From: Flavobacteriaceae bacterium
GTDB lineage: Bacteria; Bacteroidota; Bacteroidia; Flavobacteriales; Flavobacteriaceae
NCBI GenBank assembly: GCA_030633285.1
Contig: DAOVTC010000101.1
Location: 1 to 5,313 of the forward strand
Length of the DNA stretch: 5,313 nucleotides
Direction: 5' to 3'
The notes beneath the pieces were generated by a model, which was given only the letters and a program-made list of their open reading frames with translations, had not been told where the DNA came from and made no database searches. Positions 1-5,313 of this stretch are shown here, in pieces. Position numbers and translations under genes: made by a program. The first letter of the stretch is position 1. Each line of letters starts with the position of its first letter.

Positions 1-729
1 ATTTACTTTTTCAGGAGACAAAAACTCATCTTTGTCAAAATGATTAATAATTTTATCGTAATTATCAAGATCATCAATATGATTGGTTACCAGTTTTAGT
101 TGTTCAGATGATACTTTTAAGAGTTCTGAAATGGCCTCGTTTCGATCTTTATTTTTCCAGAAAGGTCTAACAGCAATTGGTTTTCCGTAATTGATACTAA
201 CTTTACTTGCATAGGCATCTACTTCTGTATAGTTCATTCCAACAGGAATGATATCTATTTCCAGATCATTATATTTATCCATGGCACCAAAAACAATTCT
301 TGCAAAACCTTTTCTAAAAGGTCTCACTTTACGTCTAACATTGTGACTTCCCTCAACATAGATCAGAATAATTCCTCTGTTGTTCAAAATATCATGACAA
401 TGCCGGAAGGTTTGTTCATTTAAAGATATTAATTTTTCTTTCCCTATTCCATCTCTGACTCTATAAACAGGAATCATATTTAATGCCTCCAGTATTATAT
501 TTACAAAGGAACCTGAAAAGGCTGCTGCCTGGGTCAAATAATGGATGGGTCTTAAATCAGAATAACTAACGAGCAGTGGGTCAATAAGTGCATTTGGATG
601 ATTGGAAATAAACACAATTGCTTTATTTTTTGTAATATTTTTTTTACCGCTTACCAGAATATTTTTATAATAAAAAACAAGACCAATCGAGGTATAGGCT
701 CTCATAACATAGTAAAAAATCGCTTTCAT
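1..729 (-). CDS. PlsC-type 1-acylglycerol-3-phosphate/glycerolipid acyltransferase, 3' end cut by window edge
   Basis: My own translation from the ATG at 729-727 gives 243 open codons running off the left edge, so the C-terminus is missing. It matches the PlsC/LPLAT fold, which moves an acyl chain from acyl-ACP, acyl-CoA or acyl phosphate to glycerol phosphate or a lysolipid at the inner membrane. Visible motifs are block I, ISNHPNALIDPLL (residues 41-53, catalytic His44 and Asp50, spaced HX5D rather than the textbook HX4D). Block II is near NMIPVYR (84-90). Block III is YVEGSHN (124-130, Glu126-Gly127) followed by a basic RRKVRPFRKG stretch, and block IV is IIPVGMNY (160-167). The first 20 residues are aromatic and hydrophobic and may associate with the membrane. 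The start overlaps the stop of the upstream transporter gene in an ATGA, which supports this ATG. Family assignment is firm; the acceptor lipid and position specificity cannot be told, and an ornithine-lipid or other aminolipid acyltransferase is possible. Confidence 0.87.
   Translation of the reverse strand, partial: MKAIFYYVMRAYTSIGLVFYYKNILVSGKKNITKNKAIVFISNHPNALIDPLLVSYSDLRPIHYLTQAAAFSGSFVNIILEALNMIPVYRVRDGIGKEKLISLNEQTFRHCHDILNNRGIILIYVEGSHNVRRKVRPFRKGFARIVFGAMDKYNDLEIDIIPVGMNYTEVDAYASKVSINYGKPIAVRPFWKNKDRNEAISELLKVSSEQLKLVTNHIDDLDNYDKIINHFDKDEFLSPEKVN
726..729 (-). other. ATGA start/stop overlap (translational coupling)
   Basis: On the minus strand the transporter ends ATA TGA and the acyltransferase begins ATG AAA within the same four bases. 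No Shine-Dalgarno-like GGAGG lies just upstream (the sequence is A-rich), so terminating ribosomes probably restart here. Seen directly; the coupling is inferred. Confidence 0.8.
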
Positions 730-1652
730 ATCTGTTTTTGTTTTTTAATTCTACTTGACCAAAAATATGCCATAATCAGTCCTGAAGCAATATCCCAAAT
801 TGCCCAAAATGCTACTAACAAAGCCATTCCACCTAGATCTGCAAAAAAAGAAAATACCAACATAAGTCCCAGACCCGAATTTTGTATACCTGTTTCAATA
901 CTCAAAGTTTTTTGATCAGTATATGATAATCCAGTAAGTTTTGCAATATAATAGCCAAGTAAGAGTAATACTCCATTATGAAGTATTACCAAAAAAAATA
1001 CAAGGTGAATATATTTTAAAAATATATCTAAATTGTTATAAAAAGCAACAATTATAAATGCCAAGAAAATGAGTATTGATAGTGGTTTTAAAATATTTGA
1101 AAGTTTAGAAGCAAATTTAGAGTGATAATTTTTCACAACCATTCCTATTACTAATGGTATTCCTAAAATTAATAGTACAAATTTTGCAACCTCTAGTGGT
1201 GATAAGTCTACAGTTTTTAAAATAATAGAAGTAGGTTCGTATAAATTTCCCCAAAAAGCTACATTTAGAGGAGTCATAATAAGAGCAGCAAATGATGCGA
1301 ATGCAGTTAAACTTACTGATAAAGCTGCATTTCCACCAGCTAATTTTGTCATGAAATTTGAAATACTTCCTCCTGGGCAAGCTGCTACCATTATCATTCC
1401 TAAAGCTATACTAGGTACTGGATTTGTAATATTTATCAATAAAAAAGTAACAAAAGGGATTAGTAAAAATTGAGAAATAATTCCAATAAATACAGCTTTG
1501 GGTGATTTTAACAGATTGGTGAAATCTGAAATTTTAATATCTAAAGCAACACCAAACATGATAAGTGATAGGGTTAAATTAACCAGCCACAAACTATCAG
1601 AATTAAAATTTATTTGAATTTGATCTATATTTTGAATTATTTTTTCTTGCAT
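726..1652 (-). CDS. Bile acid:sodium symporter (BASS/NTCP-like) family transporter
   Basis: The protein has 308 residues, the normal length for the bacterial BASS family, with about nine or ten hydrophobic segments between residues 20 and 298. These carriers sit in the inner membrane and use the sodium gradient to import organic anions. Signature stretches are CPGGSISN (92-99) and IETGIQNSG (252-260), the two crossover regions. Compared from memory with the Neisseria ASBT structure, the sodium ligands are all present: Ser98, Asn99, Ser112, Thr116 and Glu253 for site 1, and Gln61, Glu253 and Gln257 for site 2. It therefore looks like a working sodium-coupled carrier. The substrate is unknown; relatives move bile acids, pantothenate, pyruvate or other carboxylates, and the family name should not be read as bile acid uptake. 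It starts 9 bases after the DUF4159 stop and ends in an ATGA overlap with the acyltransferase. The C-terminus is a short basic cytoplasmic-type tail (RIKKQKQI). Confidence 0.92.
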   Translation of the reverse strand: MQEKIIQNIDQIQINFNSDSLWLVNLTLSLIMFGVALDIKISDFTNLLKSPKAVFIGIISQFLLIPFVTFLLINITNPVPSIALGMIMVAACPGGSISNFMTKLAGGNAALSVSLTAFASFAALIMTPLNVAFWGNLYEPTSIILKTVDLSPLEVAKFVLLILGIPLVIGMVVKNYHSKFASKLSNILKPLSILIFLAFIIVAFYNNLDIFLKYIHLVFFLVILHNGVLLLLGYYIAKLTGLSYTDQKTLSIETGIQNSGLGLMLVFSFFADLGGMALLVAFWAIWDIASGLIMAYFWSSRIKKQKQI

Positions 1653-1661
1653 ATTAAAACA

Positions 1662-2354
1662 TTAGTTACTAAAGGCAAAAGAAATAATATTTGCACCCAT
1701 TTGCAAGGCTTTTAATCTAGTTTTATATGGGTCGTGATGTACATTTTCATCTTCCCAACCATCACTCAAATCACTTTCATAGTCGTAAAAACAAATTAAC
1801 CTGCCTTCATAAAATAGGCCAAAACCTTGAGCAGGCTTATTGTTGTGTTCATGAATTTTTGGCAAGATATTAAAATTATATTTTTGGTGATAGATTGCAT
1901 GATTATAAGGTATTTCTTGAAAGTTTAATTCAGGAAAAACTTTTTTCATTTCATTTCTTAAATATTTATCTAAACCATAATTATCAGATATATGTAAAAA
2001 TCCTCCTGAAATTAAGTAATTTCTTAAATTTTTAATGGCATCATCTGAAAAGAAAATATTACCATGACCAGTCATAAAAATGATTGGGTAATTATAAATT
2101 TCATTGCTAGTGGTTTCAACAGTTTGAGGTTTTTCATCAATTTTAGTATTGATATTTTCGTTACTAAAAGCAATTAAATTAGGTAAAGCAGTTGGATTAG
2201 CATACCAATCGCCACCACCTTCATATTTTAAAATAGCAACTTGTTGTGCATGAATAAAATTGATGCTAGATAAGAAAAAGACAAACAGTGAAAGTTTTAT
2301 AAGAATTGATAATTTGCCTTGCCAAATACTAAATTTTAATTTTTTACTATTCAT
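1662..2354 (-). CDS. Exported DUF4159 domain protein
   Basis: The protein has 230 residues. It begins with a basic stretch and a hydrophobic core (about residues 17-34) ending IHAQQ, so a signal peptidase I cut after Ala36 is likely and the mature protein would be periplasmic or exported. The long n-region (about 19 residues) is somewhat unusual, but no later ATG, GTG or TTG offers a shorter start before the core. The mature part matches DUF4159: YEGGGDWYANPTALPNL (44-60), FMTGHG (93-98), LRNYLISGGFLHISDNYG (110-127), a conserved FPELNFQEIPYNHAIY region (140-155), GRLICFYDYESDLSDGW (184-200) and a C-terminal GANII (220-224). The family is thought to have a class I glutamine-amidotransferase-like fold, but I see no proof of activity here and its function is unknown. 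The gene overlaps the end of rsmE by 8 bases and lies 9 bases before the symporter gene. Family call is confident; role is open. Confidence 0.88.
   Translation of the reverse strand: MNSKKLKFSIWQGKLSILIKLSLFVFFLSSINFIHAQQVAILKYEGGGDWYANPTALPNLIAFSNENINTKIDEKPQTVETTSNEIYNYPIIFMTGHGNIFFSDDAIKNLRNYLISGGFLHISDNYGLDKYLRNEMKKVFPELNFQEIPYNHAIYHQKYNFNILPKIHEHNNKPAQGFGLFYEGRLICFYDYESDLSDGWEDENVHHDPYKTRLKALQMGANIISFAFSN
2347..2354 (-). other. 8-base overlap of rsmE 3' end and DUF4159 gene start
   Basis: rsmE ends GTA ATT AAT GAA TAG, and the ATG of the next gene (2354-2352) lies inside that sequence in another frame. The overlap supports the chosen start, because no other start codon precedes the signal-peptide core. 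It suggests coupled translation of a ribosome-modifying enzyme and an exported protein. Confidence 0.75.
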
Positions 2355-3057
2355 TAATTACTGAAATGGTATTGCAAACCACAATACCTGCTGTTTCTGT
2401 TCGTAACCTACTTGCTCCCAAAGATAGCGGAATAAATTTATGTTGCAAGGCTTTGGTAATTTCTTTAACTGAAAAATCTCCTTCCGGGCCAATTAAAATA
2501 AGTACATTTTGATTGGGTTTTATCAAATTTTGTAGAAAGTTTTTTTTATCAGAATCTTCACAATGAGCAATTAATTTTACAGTTTCTGATTGGGTATTTA
2601 AAATTTCTGAAAACTTAACAGGTTGGTTTAATTTTGGAATTTGATATTTTAAAGATTGTTTCATTGCTGAAACTAAAACCTTTTGCAATCTCTCTAGTTT
2701 TATTACTTTTCGTTCAGAATTTTCACAAATTATTGGTGTAATTTCATCAATACCAATTTCAGTTGCTTTTTCAATAAACCATTCAAAACGATCATTCATT
2801 TTTGTAGGTGCAATAGCAATGTGGATATTATAGTTCCAAGGTTTTTGTTTAACTTTATGAGAAATAATTTGAATTGAACATTTTTTATCATTTGCACTTA
2901 TAATTTTAGCATTAAATAAAATTCCATTACCATTCGTTATTTGTAATAGGTCATTTTCTCTTTTTCGTAAAACACGTACAATATGGCGGCTTTCTTCTTT
3001 ATCAAAAGTAAAACTAGTTGTTGATAAGGTAATATTTGGGTTGTAAAAAAGCTGCAT
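2347..3057 (-). CDS. rsmE: 16S rRNA (uracil-1498-N3)-methyltransferase RsmE
   Basis: The protein has 236 residues, the usual RsmE length. RsmE is a cytosolic SPOUT (trefoil-knot) enzyme that uses S-adenosylmethionine to methylate N3 of U1498 in helix 44 of 16S rRNA, acting on the assembled 30S subunit. An N-terminal PUA-like domain is seen from the SRHIVRVLRKRENDLLQITNGNG region (23-45). The knot domain carries KATEIGI (97-103), SERK (114-117), MKQS (132-135), LIGPEGDFS (188-196) and LSLGASRLRTETAG (211-224), the last two forming the SAM-binding knot. It starts with the ATG immediately after the TAG of the upstream acetyltransferase gene and its end overlaps the DUF4159 gene. No key motif is missing. 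This is the best-identified gene in the window. Confidence 0.96.
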   Translation of the reverse strand: MQLFYNPNITLSTTSFTFDKEESRHIVRVLRKRENDLLQITNGNGILFNAKIISANDKKCSIQIISHKVKQKPWNYNIHIAIAPTKMNDRFEWFIEKATEIGIDEITPIICENSERKVIKLERLQKVLVSAMKQSLKYQIPKLNQPVKFSEILNTQSETVKLIAHCEDSDKKNFLQNLIKPNQNVLILIGPEGDFSVKEITKALQHKFIPLSLGASRLRTETAGIVVCNTISVINE

Positions 3058-4179
3058 CTATTCAATATTCTTTTTATAGGTACTTCTTTTTTTATAAATA
3101 ATCGGATCAAAGTTTTTCCAAATTAATTGAATGTCTTTGTTTTCTTCTAATTCGGGAGTGCTAATTGTTTTTACAATTCCTTTTTCTTTATAGGTTTTAA
3201 AGAATTCATCAAAAACGATAGCTGTTACACCTTTTCTTTGGTATTCTGGTAATATTCCAATTAGAAAAAAAACAACATCTTTGCTATGCTTTTTTGCCCT
3301 TAAAAGATGTATAAAACCTGTAGGAAATAACTTACCATTTGCTTTTTGTAATGCTTGAGCAAATGAAGGCATAGTTATAGAAAAGGTTACTAATTTTCCA
3401 TTTTTGTCTACTATAAATTTAATAAATTCAGGGTTAATAAAACTTATAAATTTTTTTTTAAAATAGGCAATTTGTTTGTCTGAAATTGGTACAAATGAAG
3501 GTAAACTTGCATAGGAGGTATTAAATAATGCAAACATCTCTTCAGCATAGGGTAATATTTGTTTTGAAGAAGTAAAATTAAGAGCTTTTAACTCATAACG
3601 TTTTTTAACAATTTTTGCATATCGTTTATACTTTGATATTTCAACATTTTTAAAATAAAAATAAGTTTCAATAAAATTTTGAGATTTTTTATATCCTAAT
3701 TTTTCTATATGATTCACATAATAGGCATAATTATACCATGTTATCATAGTGCTAATGTGCTCATAACCTTCGGTTAAAATACCTACTTTATCCATATTTG
3801 AAAAACCAACTGGACCTTCAAGAAATTCTAAATTATTTTGTTTACCAATTTTTTTTACTTCTTTTAGCAATGCTTTTGTAACTTCTATATCATCAATAAA
3901 ATCAAACCACCCAAATCGCATTTTTTTTACTTTTTGAGAATTTATTTCTGTCCAATTAATTATAGCAGCGACTCTTCCAACAATTTGTTTGTTTTTATAG
4001 GCAAGAAATAATGTAGCATCAGCATGCTCAAAAACAGGATTTTTGGTTTTGTCAAAATTATTTATTTCATCTTTAATAATAGGTGGTACCCAAAACTTGC
4101 TATTTTGGTATAGTGTAAAAGGAAATTTCACAAATTGTTTGAGACCTTTTTTTGTAGTGACTTCTTTAATCGTAATCAT
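3058..4179 (-). CDS. GNAT-fold N-acetyltransferase-like protein, substrate unknown
   Basis: The protein has 373 residues, is probably cytosolic, and shows no signal peptide or membrane segment. The C-terminal part has the GNAT acetyl-CoA loop, LPEYQRKGVTAIVFDEFF (310-327), after a beta strand FFLIGI (304-309). The N-terminal part has a GNAT-like strand pair, ATLFLAYKNKQIVGRVAAIIN (55-75). The protein may therefore be a tandem GNAT with one intact cofactor site. The middle block EGPVGFSNMDKVGILTEGYE (121-140) followed by YNYAYYVNHIEKLGY (149-163) is the hallmark of a widespread uncharacterised family of large GNAT-like proteins, some of which carry unreliable database names. I do not assign a substrate. 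The stop codon directly abuts the rsmE start, and the start lies 23 bases after the barrel gene, so it is in the operon. An A9 tract encodes Lys241-243. Fold assignment is moderately sure; function is unknown. Confidence 0.78.
   Translation of the reverse strand: MITIKEVTTKKGLKQFVKFPFTLYQNSKFWVPPIIKDEINNFDKTKNPVFEHADATLFLAYKNKQIVGRVAAIINWTEINSQKVKKMRFGWFDFIDDIEVTKALLKEVKKIGKQNNLEFLEGPVGFSNMDKVGILTEGYEHISTMITWYNYAYYVNHIEKLGYKKSQNFIETYFYFKNVEISKYKRYAKIVKKRYELKALNFTSSKQILPYAEEMFALFNTSYASLPSFVPISDKQIAYFKKKFISFINPEFIKFIVDKNGKLVTFSITMPSFAQALQKANGKLFPTGFIHLLRAKKHSKDVVFFLIGILPEYQRKGVTAIVFDEFFKTYKEKGIVKTISTPELEENKDIQLIWKNFDPIIYKKRSTYKKNIE
3451..3459 (-). repeat. A9 homopolymer inside the acetyltransferase gene
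   Basis: Nine consecutive T on the plus strand read as three AAA codons (Lys241-243) on the coding strand. It is the longest single-base run I found in the window; several runs of eight occur elsewhere. The frame is intact as sequenced. Such tracts can cause polymerase slippage, but AT-rich genomes hold many by chance. Confidence 0.6.
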
Positions 4180-4202
4180 CAGCCAAAAATAAACTTTTAG
4201 TT

Positions 4203-5312
4203 TTAATCTTTGGCTTTTTCGGCTTTTTTATTATATTTTATCTGAGCTTTTTCTCTTTTCTTTTGCTCTTTAATAAGTCGCTTGTTATTTTTCTTTTTAG
4301 CTTTCTGCGCTTTTTTATTAACAGGAGGTTCTAAACTGCGCATTTTTGCTTTTGAAGTTTTAACTTTTCGCATACTTGATTTGCTTTTAGATTTATTACC
4401 AGCAAATAATCCAAATGTAATCGTATTTAAAAACCCTTTCTTTTCACCTTCTAATTTTGGTTCATTATTGTCAGTTTTATTTCTTAGAATTTTATCTTTG
4501 TGTTTATCGAGTCTCCATGACAGTCCACCTCCAAATATAAAGCTATTATCTCCTCGTTCATCATAAATCATTCTTGCCGAAAAATCAGCCTGTATATTGT
4601 CATTAATCAAGTAAGCACCACCAGCTCCAAATTGAAAATCATTTGGTACATTTTTTCTAAAAAATGCTTGACCCTCACCAAATATTGACCATTGACGAGT
4701 TAAAGTATAAGTAGTTGTTAAAATAAAGGAATTTTCCGAATCATCGGTAAAAGCCTTATCCATAATAAAATTGGTTATTACAACCAATCTGTTTGATAAA
4801 TCATTTTGAGTAATTATAGCTAATTTTGGACTAAGACCTCCAGGATTTTTATAAAGATCATTTAAAAAATTAGTATTTAATCCAACATAAACACCCACAG
4901 CAGGAATTAATCTCTTTTTATCAAAACTATGTCTAGCTTTCCAGCTTCTAATTTCTTTTGATTTATCTGTGTACTCAGGTTTATATATTAAATATTTTGC
5001 CCCAACAGTTAATTTGCTTAGCCCAAAACCTGATTCACTATAAACAGAAGGCTTGGTATAATCTCTTTTTTCATTTTGTAATGCTAGATCAAGATTAAAT
5101 TCTAAACGTTCAAAAAATTGCCCTGTTCTAAAAGTTATATCGGTACCAAATGCTTTTGAACTATACTCATTAGCTTCCCCGGTAGTATTATTCCAATATA
5201 GATAATTTCCAACATTTCTATAAAATAGGCCACCTTCAACTTGGTATACTTTGGTTCCTACACTGTATGGACTATCAGAAAATCCAGGGCGTCTTGAATT
5301 GATAACTTCAGT
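4203..5312 (-). CDS. Outer-membrane beta-barrel protein (PF13557-like transporter family), 5' end beyond window, lysine-rich tail
   Basis: The frame is open from the right edge to the TAA at 4205-4203: 369 visible residues, with the N-terminus and presumed signal peptide missing. A GTG at 4898 lies mid-barrel and is not the start. The visible beginning, TEVINSRRPGFSDSPYSVGTK (1-21) then VYQVEGGLFY (22-31), matches the mature N-terminus of the PF13557 (Phenol_MetA_deg-like) barrels, which Bacteroidota carry as generic outer-membrane proteins. Alternating aromatic/polar strands follow, such as GTDITFRTGQFFERLEFNLDLAL and FQFGAGGAYLI, ending at SFIFGGGLSWRLD (257-269). About 100 further residues come after the barrel: an acidic/basic linker, a short hydrophobic stretch GFLNTITFGLFAG (293-305), and a 64-residue tail holding 23 Lys and 4 Arg. 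The pathway name of the Pfam family does not imply phenol degradation. The gene leads the operon as far as the window shows. Barrel call is fairly sure; the cargo is unknown. Confidence 0.72.
   Translation of the reverse strand, partial: TEVINSRRPGFSDSPYSVGTKVYQVEGGLFYRNVGNYLYWNNTTGEANEYSSKAFGTDITFRTGQFFERLEFNLDLALQNEKRDYTKPSVYSESGFGLSKLTVGAKYLIYKPEYTDKSKEIRSWKARHSFDKKRLIPAVGVYVGLNTNFLNDLYKNPGGLSPKLAIITQNDLSNRLVVITNFIMDKAFTDDSENSFILTTTYTLTRQWSIFGEGQAFFRKNVPNDFQFGAGGAYLINDNIQADFSARMIYDERGDNSFIFGGGLSWRLDKHKDKILRNKTDNNEPKLEGEKKGFLNTITFGLFAGNKSKSKSSMRKVKTSKAKMRSLEPPVNKKAQKAKKKNNKRLIKEQKKREKAQIKYNKKAEKAKD
4206..4397 (-). other. Segment encoding the Lys-rich C-terminal tail of the barrel protein
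   Basis: Residues 306-369 of the visible protein (64 residues) contain 23 Lys and 4 Arg by my count, with Ala, Asn, Gln and Ser between them and only a few hydrophobics. Pieces such as KKAQKAKKKNNKR and KKREKAQIKYNKKAEKAKD look like low-complexity, possibly helical sequence. It lies beyond the last recognisable barrel strand, so it should face the periplasm if the barrel is in the usual orientation. Confidence 0.7.
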
Positions 5313-5313
5313 G

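Larger units (their letters stand above)
1..5312 (-). other. Probable single operon of six genes
   Basis: All six genes share the minus strand. The junctions are +23, 0, -8, +9 and -4 bases in the order of transcription, leaving no room for independent terminators and little for promoters. Both ends continue beyond the window, so the first and last genes of the unit are not known. Spacing is seen; co-transcription is inferred. Confidence 0.8.

Noticed and set aside
598..915. Open plus-strand frame of 105 codons
   Set aside because: It straddles the junction of two well-supported minus-strand genes (acyltransferase and BASS carrier), has no recognisable domain, and is best explained as an antisense shadow.
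1009..1027. Near-palindromic AT stretch (atatattttaaaaatatat)
   Set aside because: It is inside the BASS coding region, consists only of A and T, and is what chance gives at this base composition; no operator or terminator features accompany it.
1117..1380. Open minus-strand frame of 87 codons inside the transporter gene
   Set aside because: It is a different frame of the BASS coding sequence, rich in Cys, Ser and Arg in the manner of out-of-frame translation, with no domain.
4184..4191. TATTTTTG on the minus strand, resembling the Bacteroidota -7 promoter box (TAnnTTTG)
   Set aside because: It lies only about 4 bases from the acetyltransferase ATG, and no TTG -33 box is seen at the expected distance upstream; a chance match in AT-rich sequence is more likely.
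4282..4566. Open plus-strand frame of 94 codons with a hydrophobic Leu/Phe-rich product
   Set aside because: It is the antisense of the Lys-rich tail and last barrel strand; Lys codons read backwards give Phe/Leu, which explains the apparent membrane protein.
4896..4898. GTG as start codon of the barrel gene
   Set aside because: The same frame stays open for a further 138 codons to the right edge and encodes typical barrel strands and the conserved mature N-terminus, so the GTG is an internal Val codon.
1..5313. RNA genes, CRISPR arrays, insertion sequences, attachment sites, riboswitches, terminators
   Set aside because: Reading both strands I saw no tRNA-like cloverleaf, no spaced direct repeats, no transposase or integrase, no GC-rich hairpin with a T run, and no intergenic gap longer than 23 bases that could hold a riboswitch.

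Overview
The window is AT-rich (roughly 30% GC; the first 720 bases are about 31-32% by hand count). It is packed with protein genes that all read leftward on the minus strand. Several things point to a bacterium of the phylum Bacteroidota, perhaps a flavobacterium or relative, although no marker here fixes the genus. These are the Lys/Asn/Ile-rich proteins, AT-rich start regions without clear Shine-Dalgarno sequences, an outer-membrane barrel of a type common in that phylum, and the DUF4159 protein next to rsmE.

In the direction of transcription (right to left) there are six genes. (1) The 3' part of an outer-membrane beta-barrel gene, with its 5' end beyond the right edge and a very lysine-rich C-terminal tail. 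(2) A 373-residue GNAT-type acetyltransferase of unknown substrate. (3) rsmE, a 16S rRNA m3U1498 methyltransferase. (4) A secreted DUF4159 protein. (5) A bile acid:sodium symporter (BASS) family transporter with all the sodium-site residues I could check. (6) The 5' part of a PlsC-type phospholipid acyltransferase, cut by the left edge.

The genes are almost certainly one transcription unit. The junctions, in order, are a 23-base gap, direct abutment (TAGATG), an 8-base overlap, a 9-base gap and a 4-base ATGA overlap. There is no non-coding stretch of any size, no RNA gene, no mobile element, no CRISPR array and no convincing terminator or promoter. Any promoter must lie right of position 5313 or be hidden in coding sequence.

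Four of the six products are exported, membrane-embedded or predicted to be membrane-associated: the barrel, DUF4159, BASS transporter and acyltransferase. RsmE and the acetyltransferase should be cytosolic. The set looks like a mixed housekeeping and envelope operon rather than a defence, mobile or biosynthetic system. I found no strong evidence of an undescribed system. The points most worth a second look are the basic tail on the barrel protein, the uncharacterised acetyltransferase, and the tight coupling of the exported DUF4159 protein to rsmE.
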